Made by a program: the position numbers and the translations under genes | Shown: piece by piece, positions 12,901 to 25,803 of the stretch | How the letters are laid out: each line of letters begins with the position of its first letter | Numbering within the stretch: the first letter of the stretch is position 1 | NCBI RefSeq assembly: GCF_001039355.2 | Contig: NW_019775180.1 | Coordinates: forward strand, 662,072-726,071 | From: Lingula anatina | Lineage: Eukaryota > Brachiopoda > Lingulata > Lingulida > Lingulidae | Direction of reading: 5' to 3' | Length of the DNA stretch: 64,000 bases | The notes under the pieces: model-generated | The model's database searches: none | Seen by the model: the letters and a program-made list of their open reading frames with translations, nothing else | Told to the model about the DNA's origin: nothing

Positions 12901-15874
12901 TGCTTAGAAAATCTATCACTTCTCATCTCATGACTTGTGGACGAAGTGTTGTCACTGGCACAGTTGACAGTGAAATTAATAAAGTAAGTTATCCTCCAAT
13001 TGAAATGAACCAGTCATTTTGACCACAGTATAGTTGAATACCATTCATTTTGGCTGAATGATATTTTGCACTATGTGTATGTATCGGAAATGAATCACTG
13101 TAGATATAGATAAGATGATATTGTGGTTAAGAAAATGGATTCTTATTTGGTGTTTAAAAGCATGCAACACACTTTCCTTTTTTTTTCACTTAAAATTTTA
13201 CAAAGTAACTAGGACTACCAAAAATAAAAACAAGTTATATCTTTTCAGATGGTTTCCACTTTGGCTTTGTTCAATACTTCAGCTGAGAGACAGTGCAGTA
13301 GATTTTGTAGCCATGAGAGAAATTGGCCATACCACCATGATCTATGTGTGCAAGGATGGCTTCCTCCTTCATACAATCTGAGGGTAGATAATATAAACAT
13401 CTCATTCTCTGTTCCAATTGAGTGATTTTCCTGCATAAATAATCAAAGAATCAGAAATAACCATAAAATCAAGTCTGTTCAAACATTCCTTTTTTTTCTT
13501 TTCGGAATGTGATTATTCTGTACCCTTATGTATGAAGACTCCTAAGCAATTAATTGTCATTTTGTATAAGCTGCAGTACTTTTTTACAGCAGTCAGTATT
13601 GGATAAGATTCCATTGGGAGAGATGCAATGTGCTGAATATCCTACATCCATAATTGATGTAAAGACACACGAGGTCAGACAGACACTACCTGTAAATGAA
13701 CACCACACAAGACGGCACGATTTCTTATCACAAGAGGTCACTCATCCTTACTCAAAACATGATGTCAAATATCCAGAGAAGTGAGTGTACTTTTCCTTAT
13801 GTTATGGAATATTTTGCTGTTTGCTTTTACACAGGTCAGTTCCCATAGCAAACAAAGCTAAGATAAGAAGCTGAAGAAAGCTGACCAGACAGTGGACCTC
13901 AACTTTGCACGGTTGACAGAATATATCTCAACATTACAGAAAAATATTTGTTTTAAGCTGTTTGACACTATCAGTTCATTTCACTAAACGCCTATTATGC
14001 AAATTAAACTACACTACATGGAAGAAAAGATACTAAAATTGTAATTACAGGCCTCATAAATGATAATTGCTGTTTACTAACACGAGCCTTATATTTGGGA
14101 GCACAAATGCACAAATTACCGACTCCAGCCACAAATTAGGTACCCCAATATAAAGTAGAAGGACTGACATAAAGGTCTGATGTATAGATCAAGTTTCAAA
14201 ATTAGCCTGAATAGTTCATTTTTGTTGAAGTTATGCTGTTTTTTGTATATAGGTGAGTTTTCCTCGGATTCATTTCTCAGGGATGTTAATAGTATTAAAC
14301 TTATTATATTTGTAAAAGTGTTCTTTGACATTTTTCTTCATCTTTTAAAATTTTGTGAGTTGATTATATAAAAATGATGGCAAGTCTATCATTGTGTAAT
14401 AAAGTGTCAAAAATGGAAATAAACCTAGATCAGTTCAGTTTGTCAGATTCAATCCCTCACTTTGTTCTTAATGTCAGAATGGAGCAAATTGGACATTTAA
14501 AATTGTTATATTGATATTTTCCCCATTTAACATTTTTTTTGGTTGATCATTTAAAAATGAAAGTAAATTGATGTTTATGTATTTTGTAATAAGTGTTGAA
14601 AATGAAAATAAAACATTTCAGTACTTGTGTACAGATTGTAATTTTTAAAGTGTGACTTTGAATTTCCATGGGCCTAAAGACCTTTGGTAGTCGCATTTTC
14701 TAAATATATATATGTTACCTGCAGTTCACAACTTAAAATTGATGGTGACTATAAGCTGTTAAGCATTATGTAACATTGCACCAAAATTGAGAAAAATATT
14801 TTGTGTACTGCCACTACAAATACTCTCAAAGGAAAACTGTTACGTAGTCATTATTTTGTGACTTACAAAAACGAATGACATATGGCTCAAACTGGCAAAC
14901 CAGCTCGATTCGATTATTTTTCTCTTGTTGTCTGTACATTTGACAGCTTTGCTGCCTTGTTTAAATGTATTTTTATAAGACGTTTTGACATAAAATAACT
15001 TCTCCTTTCAGAAATATTCTTGACAACCTCCAGTACCCAGAAAACTTGGTGCACAGATTTATGAAAGAAGTGAGTTGAAAAAAATGACACAGATACACCT
15101 GAGCTTATTTTCGTTTTTACTTAACTCTTTTGGTTTTGTTTTTTATTTATCAGAATCACAATATTTAATATGCATATAAATATATAATTATTATAATTTG
15201 TTTATTTTTGTAAGAAAAAACTAAATTATGTACTGCATGCTGAAAAAGAGGTATTATTTCATAGATGACAATTTTAATTGTGAATTTCACAGTTATTTGC
15301 AATTCCTGTTGGACTGAGGCTTTCATTCATACAGCTTTTCATCAGGACCATAGAAAGAAAAGCTTTGGTCCTTATTAAGAGTGCAGAGGTAGACAGGTGA
15401 GTGTAGCAAGGTAGAGTTTCCAGTATTATTGAACTGTGCTAAAATTTCCTGTTGAAAACATACCATATAAATGAAAACTAAGGTTATTTTAAACTCTTTT
15501 GCTAGCATGAGGTTCATGTTTTGTTCTGTATTTGGTTACACGAAGAGTGAATGACCAATGAGAAATTGTAAAGTAGTTTATATATTTTGCAATTGGTAGC
15601 TGTTGATATAATGAAGACAGACTTTCTGTTAATTTGTATGAACATGGTGGGTGATTTAGATGTGTTGCCTTTTTTTGTTTTTAGTGACCAAGGAAGGTCA
15701 GCACCAAAGACAAATCCCAGGAAGTTGCGTCAAGATTTAGGACTTCAATTAGAGGGAGACTTCAGAATAGTTTTAGCAATGGCAGAAAAATTAAAACCAG
15801 GCATATATACCTATCTGCTAGGTGACTCACTCAATCATGAGCTAGCAAGAAATATTTCTTTGTATTCAGTTTGA
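9976..15874 (+). CDS. C9orf72: C9orf72 DENN-domain protein orthologue
   Basis: C9orf72 forms a complex with SMCR8 and WDR41 and regulates small GTPases in autophagy and lysosomal signalling. Exons: 9976-10656, 11669-11770, 12855-12983, 13249-13383, 13590-13780, 15012-15069, 15293-15396, 15685-15874. All junctions are in frame, giving 529 aa (human long isoform 481). The longin/uDENN start shows LWDNIVGPRILHVW (W at about 114), then TLNGEI, and a mid-protein LALFNTSAERQCSRFC. The C-terminal GDFRIVLAMAEKLKPGIY matches the human GDLNIIMALAEKIKPGLH region. The N-terminus is about 80 residues longer than human and rich in Asp/Glu/Ser. The ATG at 9976 follows an acceptor at 9951 by 24 nt. Internal Met10 is an alternative start. 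Intron 2 holds two MITEs. Confidence 0.93.
11890..12106. mobile_element. MITE (family B) in C9orf72 intron 2
   Basis: A roughly 217-bp noncoding element with imperfect terminal inverted repeats of about 30 bp. Both ends show the order ATTCCCA, AGATTT, AGATCGATCT, pointing inward. Its interior is more GC-rich than the surrounding intron. It ends only about 30 bp before the family A MITE copy at 12138. Confidence 0.75.
12138..12484. mobile_element. MITE (family A, copy 2) in C9orf72 intron 2
   Basis: A diverged copy of the element at 1549-1890, in the same orientation. It is bounded by AAGGGATAACAACT and its inverted copy AGTTGTTATCCCTT, and shares long blocks such as GGGACTAACTTTGAATG. It has an internal poly-A run and no ORF. 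Confidence 0.85.
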
Positions 15875-16324
15875 CAGCTGAAAATGTGATCAAAATTAAT
15901 ATGAAGGAAAAAAATTACATTTCCAGTCACATTCCCAGTTTATTTGATTACCTTTGTTTTTATGGTACTTTTTGCATTTCATGTAGTTTTCAATTTGGGT
16001 GCACAAAATTATTTCTTATTTTTTCATAGTGCCTCTGGTCAAGGCTAAGGCACAAAATGATTATATATTCTACTTAAGATTGAGTGTTTTGATATTGATG
16101 TTGTAGTTTAATGTTAAACATACTAGTTCAAGGCAAGAAGCATGTTTCAAATTTAAGATATTAATAGAAAATAATTTATATTGTTTAATATTGTTTTTCT
16201 TTTCTCTTTTTCTTTTTTCTTTTTCTTTTATTATTTTTTGATTACGTTTTTTATGTCTCTAGGTCATGCCACGTCTTGTCTAAAAATGTACTTTTTTGTG
16301 CAAAGTGAAGATGCAAGCAAAGCA

Positions 16325-16330
16325 AATAAA
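16325..16330 (+). terminator. Candidate C9orf72 polyadenylation signal
   Basis: AATAAA about 450 nt downstream of the C9orf72 stop codon. It was chosen by position only. Confidence 0.3.
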
Positions 16331-16647
16331 ACGTTTGACCACGTGATGCCAATTCTTTATTTTTGGTATTTTGCTTGAAATTTGCTACGTTTTCCAAGCC
16401 ATTTATCATTTATTATGTTTGTGAGTGTAGCCTCTATCTTTGCAAATGCCAGATGTCACTGACCATTACTTATGATATCATGCAGACAGTTTATATATAC
16501 AGGCACTGCCCGTGTCTTTATGTATATCTGATGAACCTCTACCTATGCTGTTGCCTTCCAGCACATTTGTTCATCCCGTTAGTGACAAACCTTTTTCATT
16601 TTTTCTCATTTGATTTCCCCAGAAGTGTCAATAAACCGTTTTTTTTG

Positions 16648-16653
16648 TTTATT

Positions 16654-16742
<89 letters not shown>

Positions 16743-16760
16743 TTATTTATTTATTTTTTG
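16648..16760. repeat. Compound (TTTA)n/(TTA)n microsatellite
   Basis: About 11 TTTA units followed by about 16 TTA units and a short return to TTTA. The TTA run forms the left boundary of the adjacent 354-bp duplication. Confidence 0.95.
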
Positions 16761-17426
16761 TAAAAAGGCAGTTTAAACTCGGTTTAATTGGTTAAATTTA
16801 TGTTTTCTTTAGATACGTCAGTGGCTTCATTAGCGACTGTGGAATGAAGAAAAATGATTTTTATTCATTTTTCAATTTACCTTTAAAAATTTTTAATTTT
16901 AAATTTCCTCTTTTGTTGCAAATTGTTTATCGAAATCATTATTCAAATATTTCTGACATCAGATACAAATAGTACTAATTAAAATGCGAGTAAAATGGTA
17001 TTTCCACAAGTTGTGTGATTATTATTGATTGTGTCACGGACGTTGGTTTTTTCTTAGTTTTGGGACAATCATATTATTATTATTATTATTATTATTTTAT
17101 TTATTTATTTTTTGTAAAAAGGCAGTTTAAACTCGGTTTAATTGGTTAAATTTATGTTTTCTTTAGATACGTCAGTGGCTTCATTAGCGACTGTGGAATG
17201 AAGAAAAATGATTTTTATTCATTTTTCAATTTACCTTTAAAAATTTTTAATTTTAAATTTCCTCTTTTGTTGCAAATTGTTTATCGAAATCATTATTCAA
17301 ATATTTCTGACATCAGATACAAATAGTACTAATTAAAATGCGAGTAAAATGGTATTTCCACAAGTTGTGTGATTATTATTGATTGTGTCACGGACGTTGG
17401 TTTTTTCTTAGTTTTGGGACAATCAT
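16719..17426. repeat. Perfect 354-bp tandem duplication
   Basis: Unit 1 (16719-17072) and unit 2 (17073-17426) read identically, including the flanking TTA run and the shared end GGGACAATCAT. The offset is 354 bp throughout (for example TAAAAAGGCA at 16761 and 17115). No ORF is present. Confidence 0.93.
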
Positions 17427-19927
17427 AACAATACAATGTATGACACGAAAAAACGTGTTTTTCTGCCCACTGATTTTCCTTTCCTAACGTTCCTCCCCAA
17501 TCGCCCAAAATGTTAAGATTGCCTCTCAAATGATTAACAAATTACGCTCGAATTAAGCATCCCCAAATATCGAAAAGGGAGTAAGTCGACTGACAATTAA
17601 AGCCAAACACTTTTTACACAGAAAGGTGACCCTTGCGCCTTTTTTGTGCGAACATGAAATGGCCAGGTCGTAGATGGACGGGTTGAAGGCACAGAAATTG
17701 CTCGCTAAGATCATACAAGGGTGGTAGACATATCGTCTTTGGCACCATGGTCGGCGCAAGTCCCCGAACATGTGCAAAACAGTTACACATATCGGTAAGG
17801 AGGTTGGTTCCTGAGAGGTGGGAAATATATCGCTGTAATGGCAGAGTAGATGCCTAATGGATGACACTTAATTGATTACAGATGCAAGTTCTAACAGTCA
17901 ATCTGAACGTTGTTACTGCCTGCAATGTGCCACCTTTTTGCTCCCTTGACTGACATATATCATGCGTCCGTCGAACGTTGATGACGGCGACGGCAGTGCC
18001 TCCACGGTAATTTTTAAGCTTCTATGACCATACTTTTACTTTCTTTCCGTGTCCCTTCGTCCTACCCCCGCCAACCTTCCTCAGTGATTCACAAATGAAA
18101 GATAAAAATGCAATCTCACATAAATATATCTATTTTTAACATACTTGATACTCTGCCGCGAACGAATTGAAACCGATTTGATTTAAAAACTTTGTTTTGT
18201 ATGGTTAATGCGAAAAACGCAAAGGATTAGTGAAAAAATTAAATTATGATGCAATCCAGGAATATTCCCACCTTTAAACTTACATAATTATGAAGATTGC
18301 CAGAAAGTTTTAAGCATTTATATACATGCATAAAGAAACATTCTTCAAGTTGTTATGAGATCAATCTAGACGTGAATAATTGCGACGTACGGGTATTTTC
18401 ACTTTCACCGTGACTGTGAGTCTTGGAATATCTGCTTCAGATTTTAATGTTAATATATGTTATGTATACAACCATGAGGCATTTTCATACGCACTTATTT
18501 AATTAATCTGAACTGCATTACGATGTAAAAAGGCATTAAATTCTTACTATGTCACATATTTCAAACCTGCAGCACAAATGTGGTAGGTGGATTTCGATTG
18601 GGAGAGCCAAGAAAACATCGTCACTGCAGCATTTCAAACCTCAAACTACATGTAGTTTCTTTAAAAACAGTCGGTTATTATTTCCTGTGTTGTGAGCGAT
18701 ATGAGAGAGGATACGTGTGATAAATTAACAATAACTGCATACGTTCGTACTGACATACACACTGGCGCTAAATTTTTCGGATTTGAACGACACCTGGTTG
18801 TGACGGATGATCGGATTGAGGTAACGTCATGTCTTGCGTCTGCTCCTCATTACTGCAACACAACAGAGGAAGTCTCGCGGGAAGCGGCCAAGTGCACTGC
18901 AGTGATTTACAATCAAAATAAAGCACAACTATTTGAACTGTTTCCGCCAATTCAGCCCCGTAAGCCTGTCCCCACGTGACCTTTGTTTCTATTTAATTCC
19001 TAACGAATGAAACGAGAAAATATATTTCTCTCCTACTGGGACATTTTATAGCACTGTACAGGAATCTGTACGTGAGTTTATAGAAGTATTCGCAGAAGGG
19101 CAGTTCAGTAATGTGCTGTCAACATGCACATTTTGCAACAAATTCTTGATCGTTTAAAGCACTAATTCTCCTTCCATTTTTAGCAAACAGTTTTTTTTTA
19201 ATATTTTTACCCACTAAACCTCTTTAACGGCATTGGTTTTAATATCTAAAACAGTCTCTCCGGAGTTTGATTTTATGTCTATTGTCCAGTGAAATTGAAA
19301 CTACAAATTGCATTAGACCAAAATAAGAAATATGTACAACGTCTGCAAACGATCAAGGTAGCTTCAGCAACATGCCACTGAACTAATATTCGGTTTGATA
19401 ATCCTTTTATTTATTTTATGTGTTTTCTCTCCGGGATAGCTGAATTTCGCATGTATATCACACCATCTTGGCAAGGCGCCCACGCTCAGCTAGTGATGGT
19501 GTAACCATACGTGGGGCTAGACAAGGTAAAGTGATCATTTAAACAGTACTTAGGCAAATCTTGGGGGCACTTCAACGGGCTCACGAGACATAACGAGAGA
19601 ACGGCGAGGTCCACACATTCTTGTTCTATCAAATCTTGAGCCGGTGAAGATTTGTTATTACTTTCTGGAAGCTGCTGCCACTGTTGTGTAAACCAGCTGA
19701 TGGTGAGAGCCGACAGACGTTCATTCTCATACACATTTTAATGGCCCATAGACTGCGGGTTTTAGCTTGTCTCCCGTGATCGTGTGTGTGTGCTTGCTTG
19801 CTTGCTGGGTTCCCTGCATCTTCAAGAGTTATAGTATTTGGTTATTGGAAACAGCTCTCAGATTGTGTGACAGGACGAGTAGAGGTTATCATCTGCGCAT
19901 GTCAGAGGTTTGACCCGACTTAAGTCT

Positions 19928-19934
19928 TATATAT
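19928..19934 (+). promoter_or_regulatory. TATA-like element upstream of SVEP1
   Basis: TATATAT about 180 nt before the preferred SVEP1 start codon. The position suits a TATA-containing promoter with a 150-nt 5' UTR, but TATA-like strings are common in this AT-rich DNA. Confidence 0.25.
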
Positions 19935-20110
19935 ATTAAGGCAAGAAGTTTGCCTTCAATATCAAAGGATCCTATTACTGTTCTAAGAATTATTCGCGGA
20001 CAATTTACCAGTGCTATGCACTAATTATTAGTGCTTATAAACCCCATAATGCAGCATGAATGCTGTCGCCAGCGGTGGATACAAGCAGGACCAGTGGACG
20101 TAGACTCAAA

Positions 20111-22046
20111 ATGTTTGGTGTGAAAGTATGTATGACGCTGTTGTGGCTTTGTTTATTGCCTGGCTGGCTCAGGACAGCAGCACACGTCAACGAATTTTTG
20201 CCATTGAGGAACAACATACAGACGTTACCTCAACATGGACGGAAAAAAGTAGAAGTGCTGGGTGAAACGCTCAAGCGGCAAGTGTCTAAGCTCAGACAAA
20301 CCGCCAATCAACAGGTGGATTTAGTGTTTTTGGTGGACAGCTCAGGCAGTGTTGGCGAAATAAACTTCTTCAATGAGCTCAAATTTGTGAAGAAACTTCT
20401 TGCCGACTTTACTGTAGCCGAGCATGCTACACGTGTTGCCGTGGTAACGTTTTCATCTGCATCTCGCATCGAACGCCACGTCGATCATCTCACACGACCA
20501 ACTGCAGATCGACACAAATGTTCCCTTTTAGAAGAGGATTTACCAAAGATTTCCTTCACTGGGGGTGGGACATATACTTTAGGGGCAATGGAAGAAGCGA
20601 AGGTAGGTGAATGAATCTGTCAGAATTAGGTAATTAATATAGTTGGTCTTCTGTTGGAGTTGTTGACCCGTTAGAGTGCACACAATTTAATATTACGGCA
20701 ACGAACTCTGTGAGACTGTAGTTATGTAACAAGAAGACGAAATGATAGGCGGACACCCAAGAATCTGTAAAAGTTTATTGGGTCCAATGAAAAACGAACC
20801 GAATCGGGTCAGACGCATGGTGGTTTTAACTGCAACCCAGACATTGTAAATTTCATCAAAGTTCTTGAATTCTAAGTGGTAACCAGTCCCAATTGGAGAG
20901 GCGTTTCCAGTTTCACAACAATTATTCCTTTCTGCCTGTATCGACTTCATACAGCTGCAGCTCGGCCCGACCTGTAACGGGGCATTGCACAGCAGCCCGA
21001 CACACAGATGTTTACTATTCAACCTCTTGTAGGAAAGAGGGATTTAGAAAAACCACGCTACGTTATACTCAACTCCGCTTTGGTCGATTCAACATAGTTT
21101 TTTGCAGAGAGAAAGGGGGTGGTTTAAGTCAAACGTGCGTTGGCTGTGTTATTCTTTGTACTCTCCTGGTGTGCAGGATCTTCGTTAACAGGTGGCGCAT
21201 AGATTTGTTTGTCTTTGCTGTCTATTGCGCGCTTCGTCTGATCTGTCCATTTTATGCGTCCAGAAGTTTTTAAGTGCCCGTATAAATAACCATTATGAAT
21301 GAATTTGTCTATACTTTTTCGACACAAATCAAAACGGCATTTTCAATAAACTTCGCTCTTCAATCGAAGAACTCCAAGCTTTATTTAGTTAAGTAATCTG
21401 GTTAGTTTAGTCTTAGGTTGTTTTATCTCAAAAGCGTAGTACTTGAAGGATAAGGCAGTTGATAGCGAAATCCTCAGACGTGGTGAATTTTAATGTTTTA
21501 AATGGAGTGTTTAATTTCAATGTTTTAAATGGAGTGGTTGGTCGAAATTGTTTGAGATACCCCATTTTCTCTTCGGTGACTGTAGACCCCCACAACACCT
21601 CACTCCACCTGTCGGTAAGAGTATTTTATTTTAAATGTTAATGTTTCTCCCCAGTTCTATTTTATTAATTTTTTCGACATAGGCTCAGGGCAATCACGCA
21701 TAAAAATATCTTGCAATTTGTTAAACATTAAACCGTTAAAATGGTTCGCATAGAAAGTTGAAAAATATCATGCAATTCTTTCTCGTTTGGGACAGATGTT
21801 CATAGAACGCTAACCGTAAGTAGCTACTTATAAACGACATAACTTGTGATATTAGTCATGACTATACTCTGGTATCAAACGTCAACATGAATATAAAAAA
21901 ATCAAAAATAAGTCTGCGACCACCCGTATAGCTACTTGAAAGGAAAGTTAGATAACAAGGCAGCGTGGATTTAGTGGAATTTCACCAAGTATAATAAGTA
22001 ACTTTAGATCTTTATTTTAAGTCGTTCATTCTTTTGCCTTACCTTT

Positions 22047-22085
<39 letters not shown>

Positions 22086-23572
22086 CATTTCTATGACGTT
22101 AAGAAAGTAAAAACATACAAAATGCAAAAGGGAGAAAGATGCATTATTGAATGTTACAAACCTGATTATATTTAACTTTTGCACATGTGCGATTAGAAAT
22201 AAGAAGGTTGGCACAGCAGATATATGAGAAAAATCGAGCTTAGCCAAACATGAATGAGCAGAAACCTCCCGTGGTGAAGCTAGTTTAATAGTTTGAAAAC
22301 AGGATTCCCAAATACTGCCCTTTCCAAAAGCGTGACTAAGAAAGTAAGGCAACATAATGTGATGTCAAGAGAGATCTATGGCAGCCCATCTGTACGGCAA
22401 TATCGGGTCGCTGCGCTTGGATTCATAGAGAATATCTCCGTCATCAGCACATGTGTGAAGTAAGTTTGCAGGTGTGGCACGCATTCCTCACCACGGCTCT
22501 TAGACAGAGTTACGTTTTATCGCAGTTTTACTCGTTTTTTATTATTAAAAGATAAGTAGTGAAGAAAACTGAAAGAGTGAAGAAACGAAGGGTGTGGTCA
22601 AAATATGGTCCCCTAATGATACTGTATCTGCGTTGTACCCACCACTTTTTGAACACCGTGGATTTAATAACATGAGATTGATTTATAATTATTTGACATA
22701 TATTCCATGATTAAGAAATAATAAATTTTCATACAAATATTGATTGTGCCAAACTTAATGAAAATGTTCCTTTCCTTTTCTTATTCTTTTAGGTCTAGGT
22801 ATTTTTAAAAATTAATATGCTCTTTACATCATCTTTGTGAATAATTAGGAGACATTAAACTAATGCACACCAAATATTCATGTTGTGGAATTTTACATCA
22901 TTCTTGTTTATTTGTTATTTAGACTGCTTTTTTACACGGAAGCGTTTTTAACTTTTAAACATTTTTGACTCTTGCGCTGTTGTGGATCTCTCAAATACAT
23001 TGCAGTCGACAAAAACAATTTCAAATAGAAACATTCGTAAACGTGAACGAATAGTCATTATAGATTTCAGTTTTCCATCAAACTATCATTTATTTAATGC
23101 ATTTCTTAACGTTTTCATCTAATTTCCTTTTATGCGCTTAATTTCAAGGCATTGAGAAAATGGTTAGCTTTCAAACTTGAAAAATTGAGAATAAAAAAGT
23201 GTCAATGACAGAATTTTAGTGGGTAATTTCTTTCAATGTAACATCTGTCTTTGTTATATAAGTATTTTTTAAGTTGGCATAAGCAATCGACCCTTCAGTA
23301 TCAGGTCTGACTGTTTATATCAACCGTGTGACATTTCAAACTAATCAGAGAAGCATATCGTCGATTTACGGTGTCAAATTCTCCTTTATAATCTTCAAAT
23401 TACACTATTTACGCCCATATCTTTCATCCCGCCGTGCTGGTGAACCTTTTATAGGGATTGATGTAAACAAACGTGCTCTCACGGAGTGGAACAGTCGTCA
23501 TTTTAAAACTCATTGGCTTTTCAATCTCATACTAAACAAATGTCCGCATTGCTTCAATATAATTCTAAACCC

Positions 23573-23671
<99 letters not shown>

Positions 23672-24839
23672 CTTCATAGTTAATATGTGTTTTTGAACTA
23701 TGAGCTCGTAAGAATAGACAAAAACTTAGGCAAAGATAGCAAAAAGTTCTTTCCTGTTTATATTTTTCTCTGGTTTCACGAATATGTCGTCTGCATGTCT
23801 ACCTACTTATCTTCTATCTCCGTTGTTTATTTTATCAAAGAGTTTCCAAGTGAAAAAATACCGATGAGAAAGTTGTAGTGTTTAATGTGTACTTAAAGTT
23901 TGATAAGTCTAAACCATAGGGGAGAGAGAGAGGGAGAGAGAGAGAGAGAGAGAGAGAAAGGGTAAGAAAGAGGGTTTTACTTGTAAATCTAAAAAATATT
24001 ACGTCCCTGGTGTTTCTTTATTTCATCTGTCCCCATGGAGGGTCGGAGTTAAGCATTTTATTCAGATTGAGCGCATGCACGACCCGCCAAGGAAACACTT
24101 GCCACCAATGATATATGTCCCTAGGCCATGTGCGACAAAAATACCCGACATTCTTGTGTCAATTACCTTCCATTGAACTGTGTCAAGGCATGCAAAATGA
24201 ACCTACTTCAAACCACATAATATTACTCAATCGAGAGCTCTACTGCAGTGGTGGTGTAGCGCGTTGAAACCCTGTGTTTCTCGTGAAAATAACCACCTTG
24301 TTCCGTAAATGTTGTATTTATAAGGCTAATTACTGATAAAAATTTCGAAACCAACTTCAACGTGATCACGCCTGAAATGAAAATGTTCCAATCTTTCCTT
24401 TTAATTATCTACACAACGGACATCTTTTTTGATTACCTAAATGCACGTATACGTGTGCTTTTGTACCAACTGATCATGACTTTATGCTTACTCTAAACCA
24501 TGCATTGCATTTTTGTTACTATGGATGGGAAATATAAATTTGATTATTAGGTATTGTATAATTTTGCTTTTTATACATTTCAAACTATATGGGTAAAATA
24601 TGTTATAATAAATCTACTGTTAGAAAGCTGGGCATTTGGATGAAAGACGCGATTAAGGAAAAAACTGTAGTATTTGTATAAAATTGCAGAATGATTTACG
24701 ACCCTCTTTTCAAATAGTCTATAGAGAAGAGTGATCATATTGCTTAAAATTTGAACTTTCATCACAGAAACCTCGAATATAGATATCATAACCGCATTTA
24801 AGAATTTCCATTTCCGGGTCCTTATTGTCTTTTCTCTTC

Positions 24840-24913
<74 letters not shown>

Positions 24914-25803
24914 CGAGCAGCAAATTGAAATAGGGGAGAAAATAGTCGCATCATATTAATAAAAAGAATATTCCGCCATTTAGAAAAGACTAAGCCATCA
25001 AACAAATTATAAAGATAAAAAAACAAATAATTGTGGTAGATGTGCTACGATTGTGTACGGTATTTGTCGTCTTCCTGAGTCCAATGACCATGCTCATTTA
25101 CTATGGACGTTTTGAAGTCTAGCCAACTTATTTCAATCTTTTTAAGAATGCGTGTCAGTGGACTTCATCCTGCAGGTCCTGAAATAAGAGAGCCTCTTTA
25201 CTGAAACACTTCCATTTTCAAGGTTCTGGAAAGTCTAGTTTTAATGTTTCATATTTTTAAATTCAATTGCATCGCATTCTGCATAAAACATGACGTATAT
25301 ATGCATAAATGGCAATTTAAATTTTATTGTTGCTCATATAGGTAGGCCTATACAACCCATATGATATAATTTTAGTAGTTGAAATGGCTCAATCGTATTT
25401 GAATCAATTTGCGATTTTATTATGCAGATGTTATTTAACAATAGAAGCACTGGAAACCCCTGAATAGCAAATAATGATAATAATAATAATAAAATAATAA
25501 TAATAATAATAATAATAATAACTGGAAATACATATTTCTTTCTATAGGAAATTTTGGCGGCGGGCCGTCAAAATTCTTCCAAAGCTGTAATATTGATAAC
25601 AGATGGCTACTCTAATAATGGGGATCCACGGCCAGTGGCCAAGGCCCTTAGGGACCAAAACACCAAAGTGTTCACTTTCGGTATACGAAACGGTAACACA
25701 CGTGAACTTCGAGAAATGGCTTCAGAACCCAAGGATGAGCACAGTTACATTTTGGACAGTTTTGAAGAATTTGAGGCCTTGGCTAGGCGAGCGTTACACG
25801 AAG
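20111..25803 (+). CDS. SVEP1: SVEP1 exons 1-2: signal peptide and vWA domain
   Basis: Exon 1 (20111-20602) encodes a hydrophobic leader ([13 protein letters not shown], about residues 8-20) and the first half of the vWA domain. Exon 2 (25548-25803) encodes the rest. The MIDAS residues are intact: DSSGS at about 76-80, the Thr in GGGTYT, and Asp in ITDGYSN. This indicates divalent-metal-dependent ligand binding. The domain closes with [14 protein letters not shown], which is nearly identical to vertebrate SVEP1. The 4.9-kb intron between the exons is the largest in the gene. Confidence 0.93.

Larger units (their letters stand above)
15875..20110. other. C9orf72-SVEP1 intergenic region
   Basis: About 4.2 kb without a supported gene. 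It holds the C9orf72 3' UTR, a TTTA/TTA microsatellite (about 16648-16745), a perfect 354-bp tandem duplication (16719-17426) and the SVEP1 5' flank. An ATG-initiated ORF of about 90 codons at 18701-18979 has no recognisable domain and is not called. Confidence 0.5.
20603..25547. other. SVEP1 intron 1
   Basis: A 4.9-kb intron with microsatellites (CT, AAT/ATT, GA, TG/TA, TAA). A stretch around 20690-21340 is less AT-rich and has a 126-codon ORF on the plus strand without a recognisable domain; it may be an unidentified repeat. No supported nested gene was found. Confidence 0.5.

Noticed and set aside
16363-16795. Leu/Tyr/Ile-rich ORFs near 16400-16790
   Set aside because: Low-complexity translation of the TTTA/TTA microsatellite.
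18701-18979. ATG-initiated ORF of about 90 codons upstream of SVEP1
   Set aside because: No recognisable domain, signal peptide or supporting splice context. Its length is compatible with chance in this less AT-rich patch.
20893-21273. 126-codon plus-strand ORF in SVEP1 intron 1
   Set aside because: Irregular composition and no domain. It overlaps a minus-strand ORF of similar length, and is more likely an unidentified noncoding repeat.
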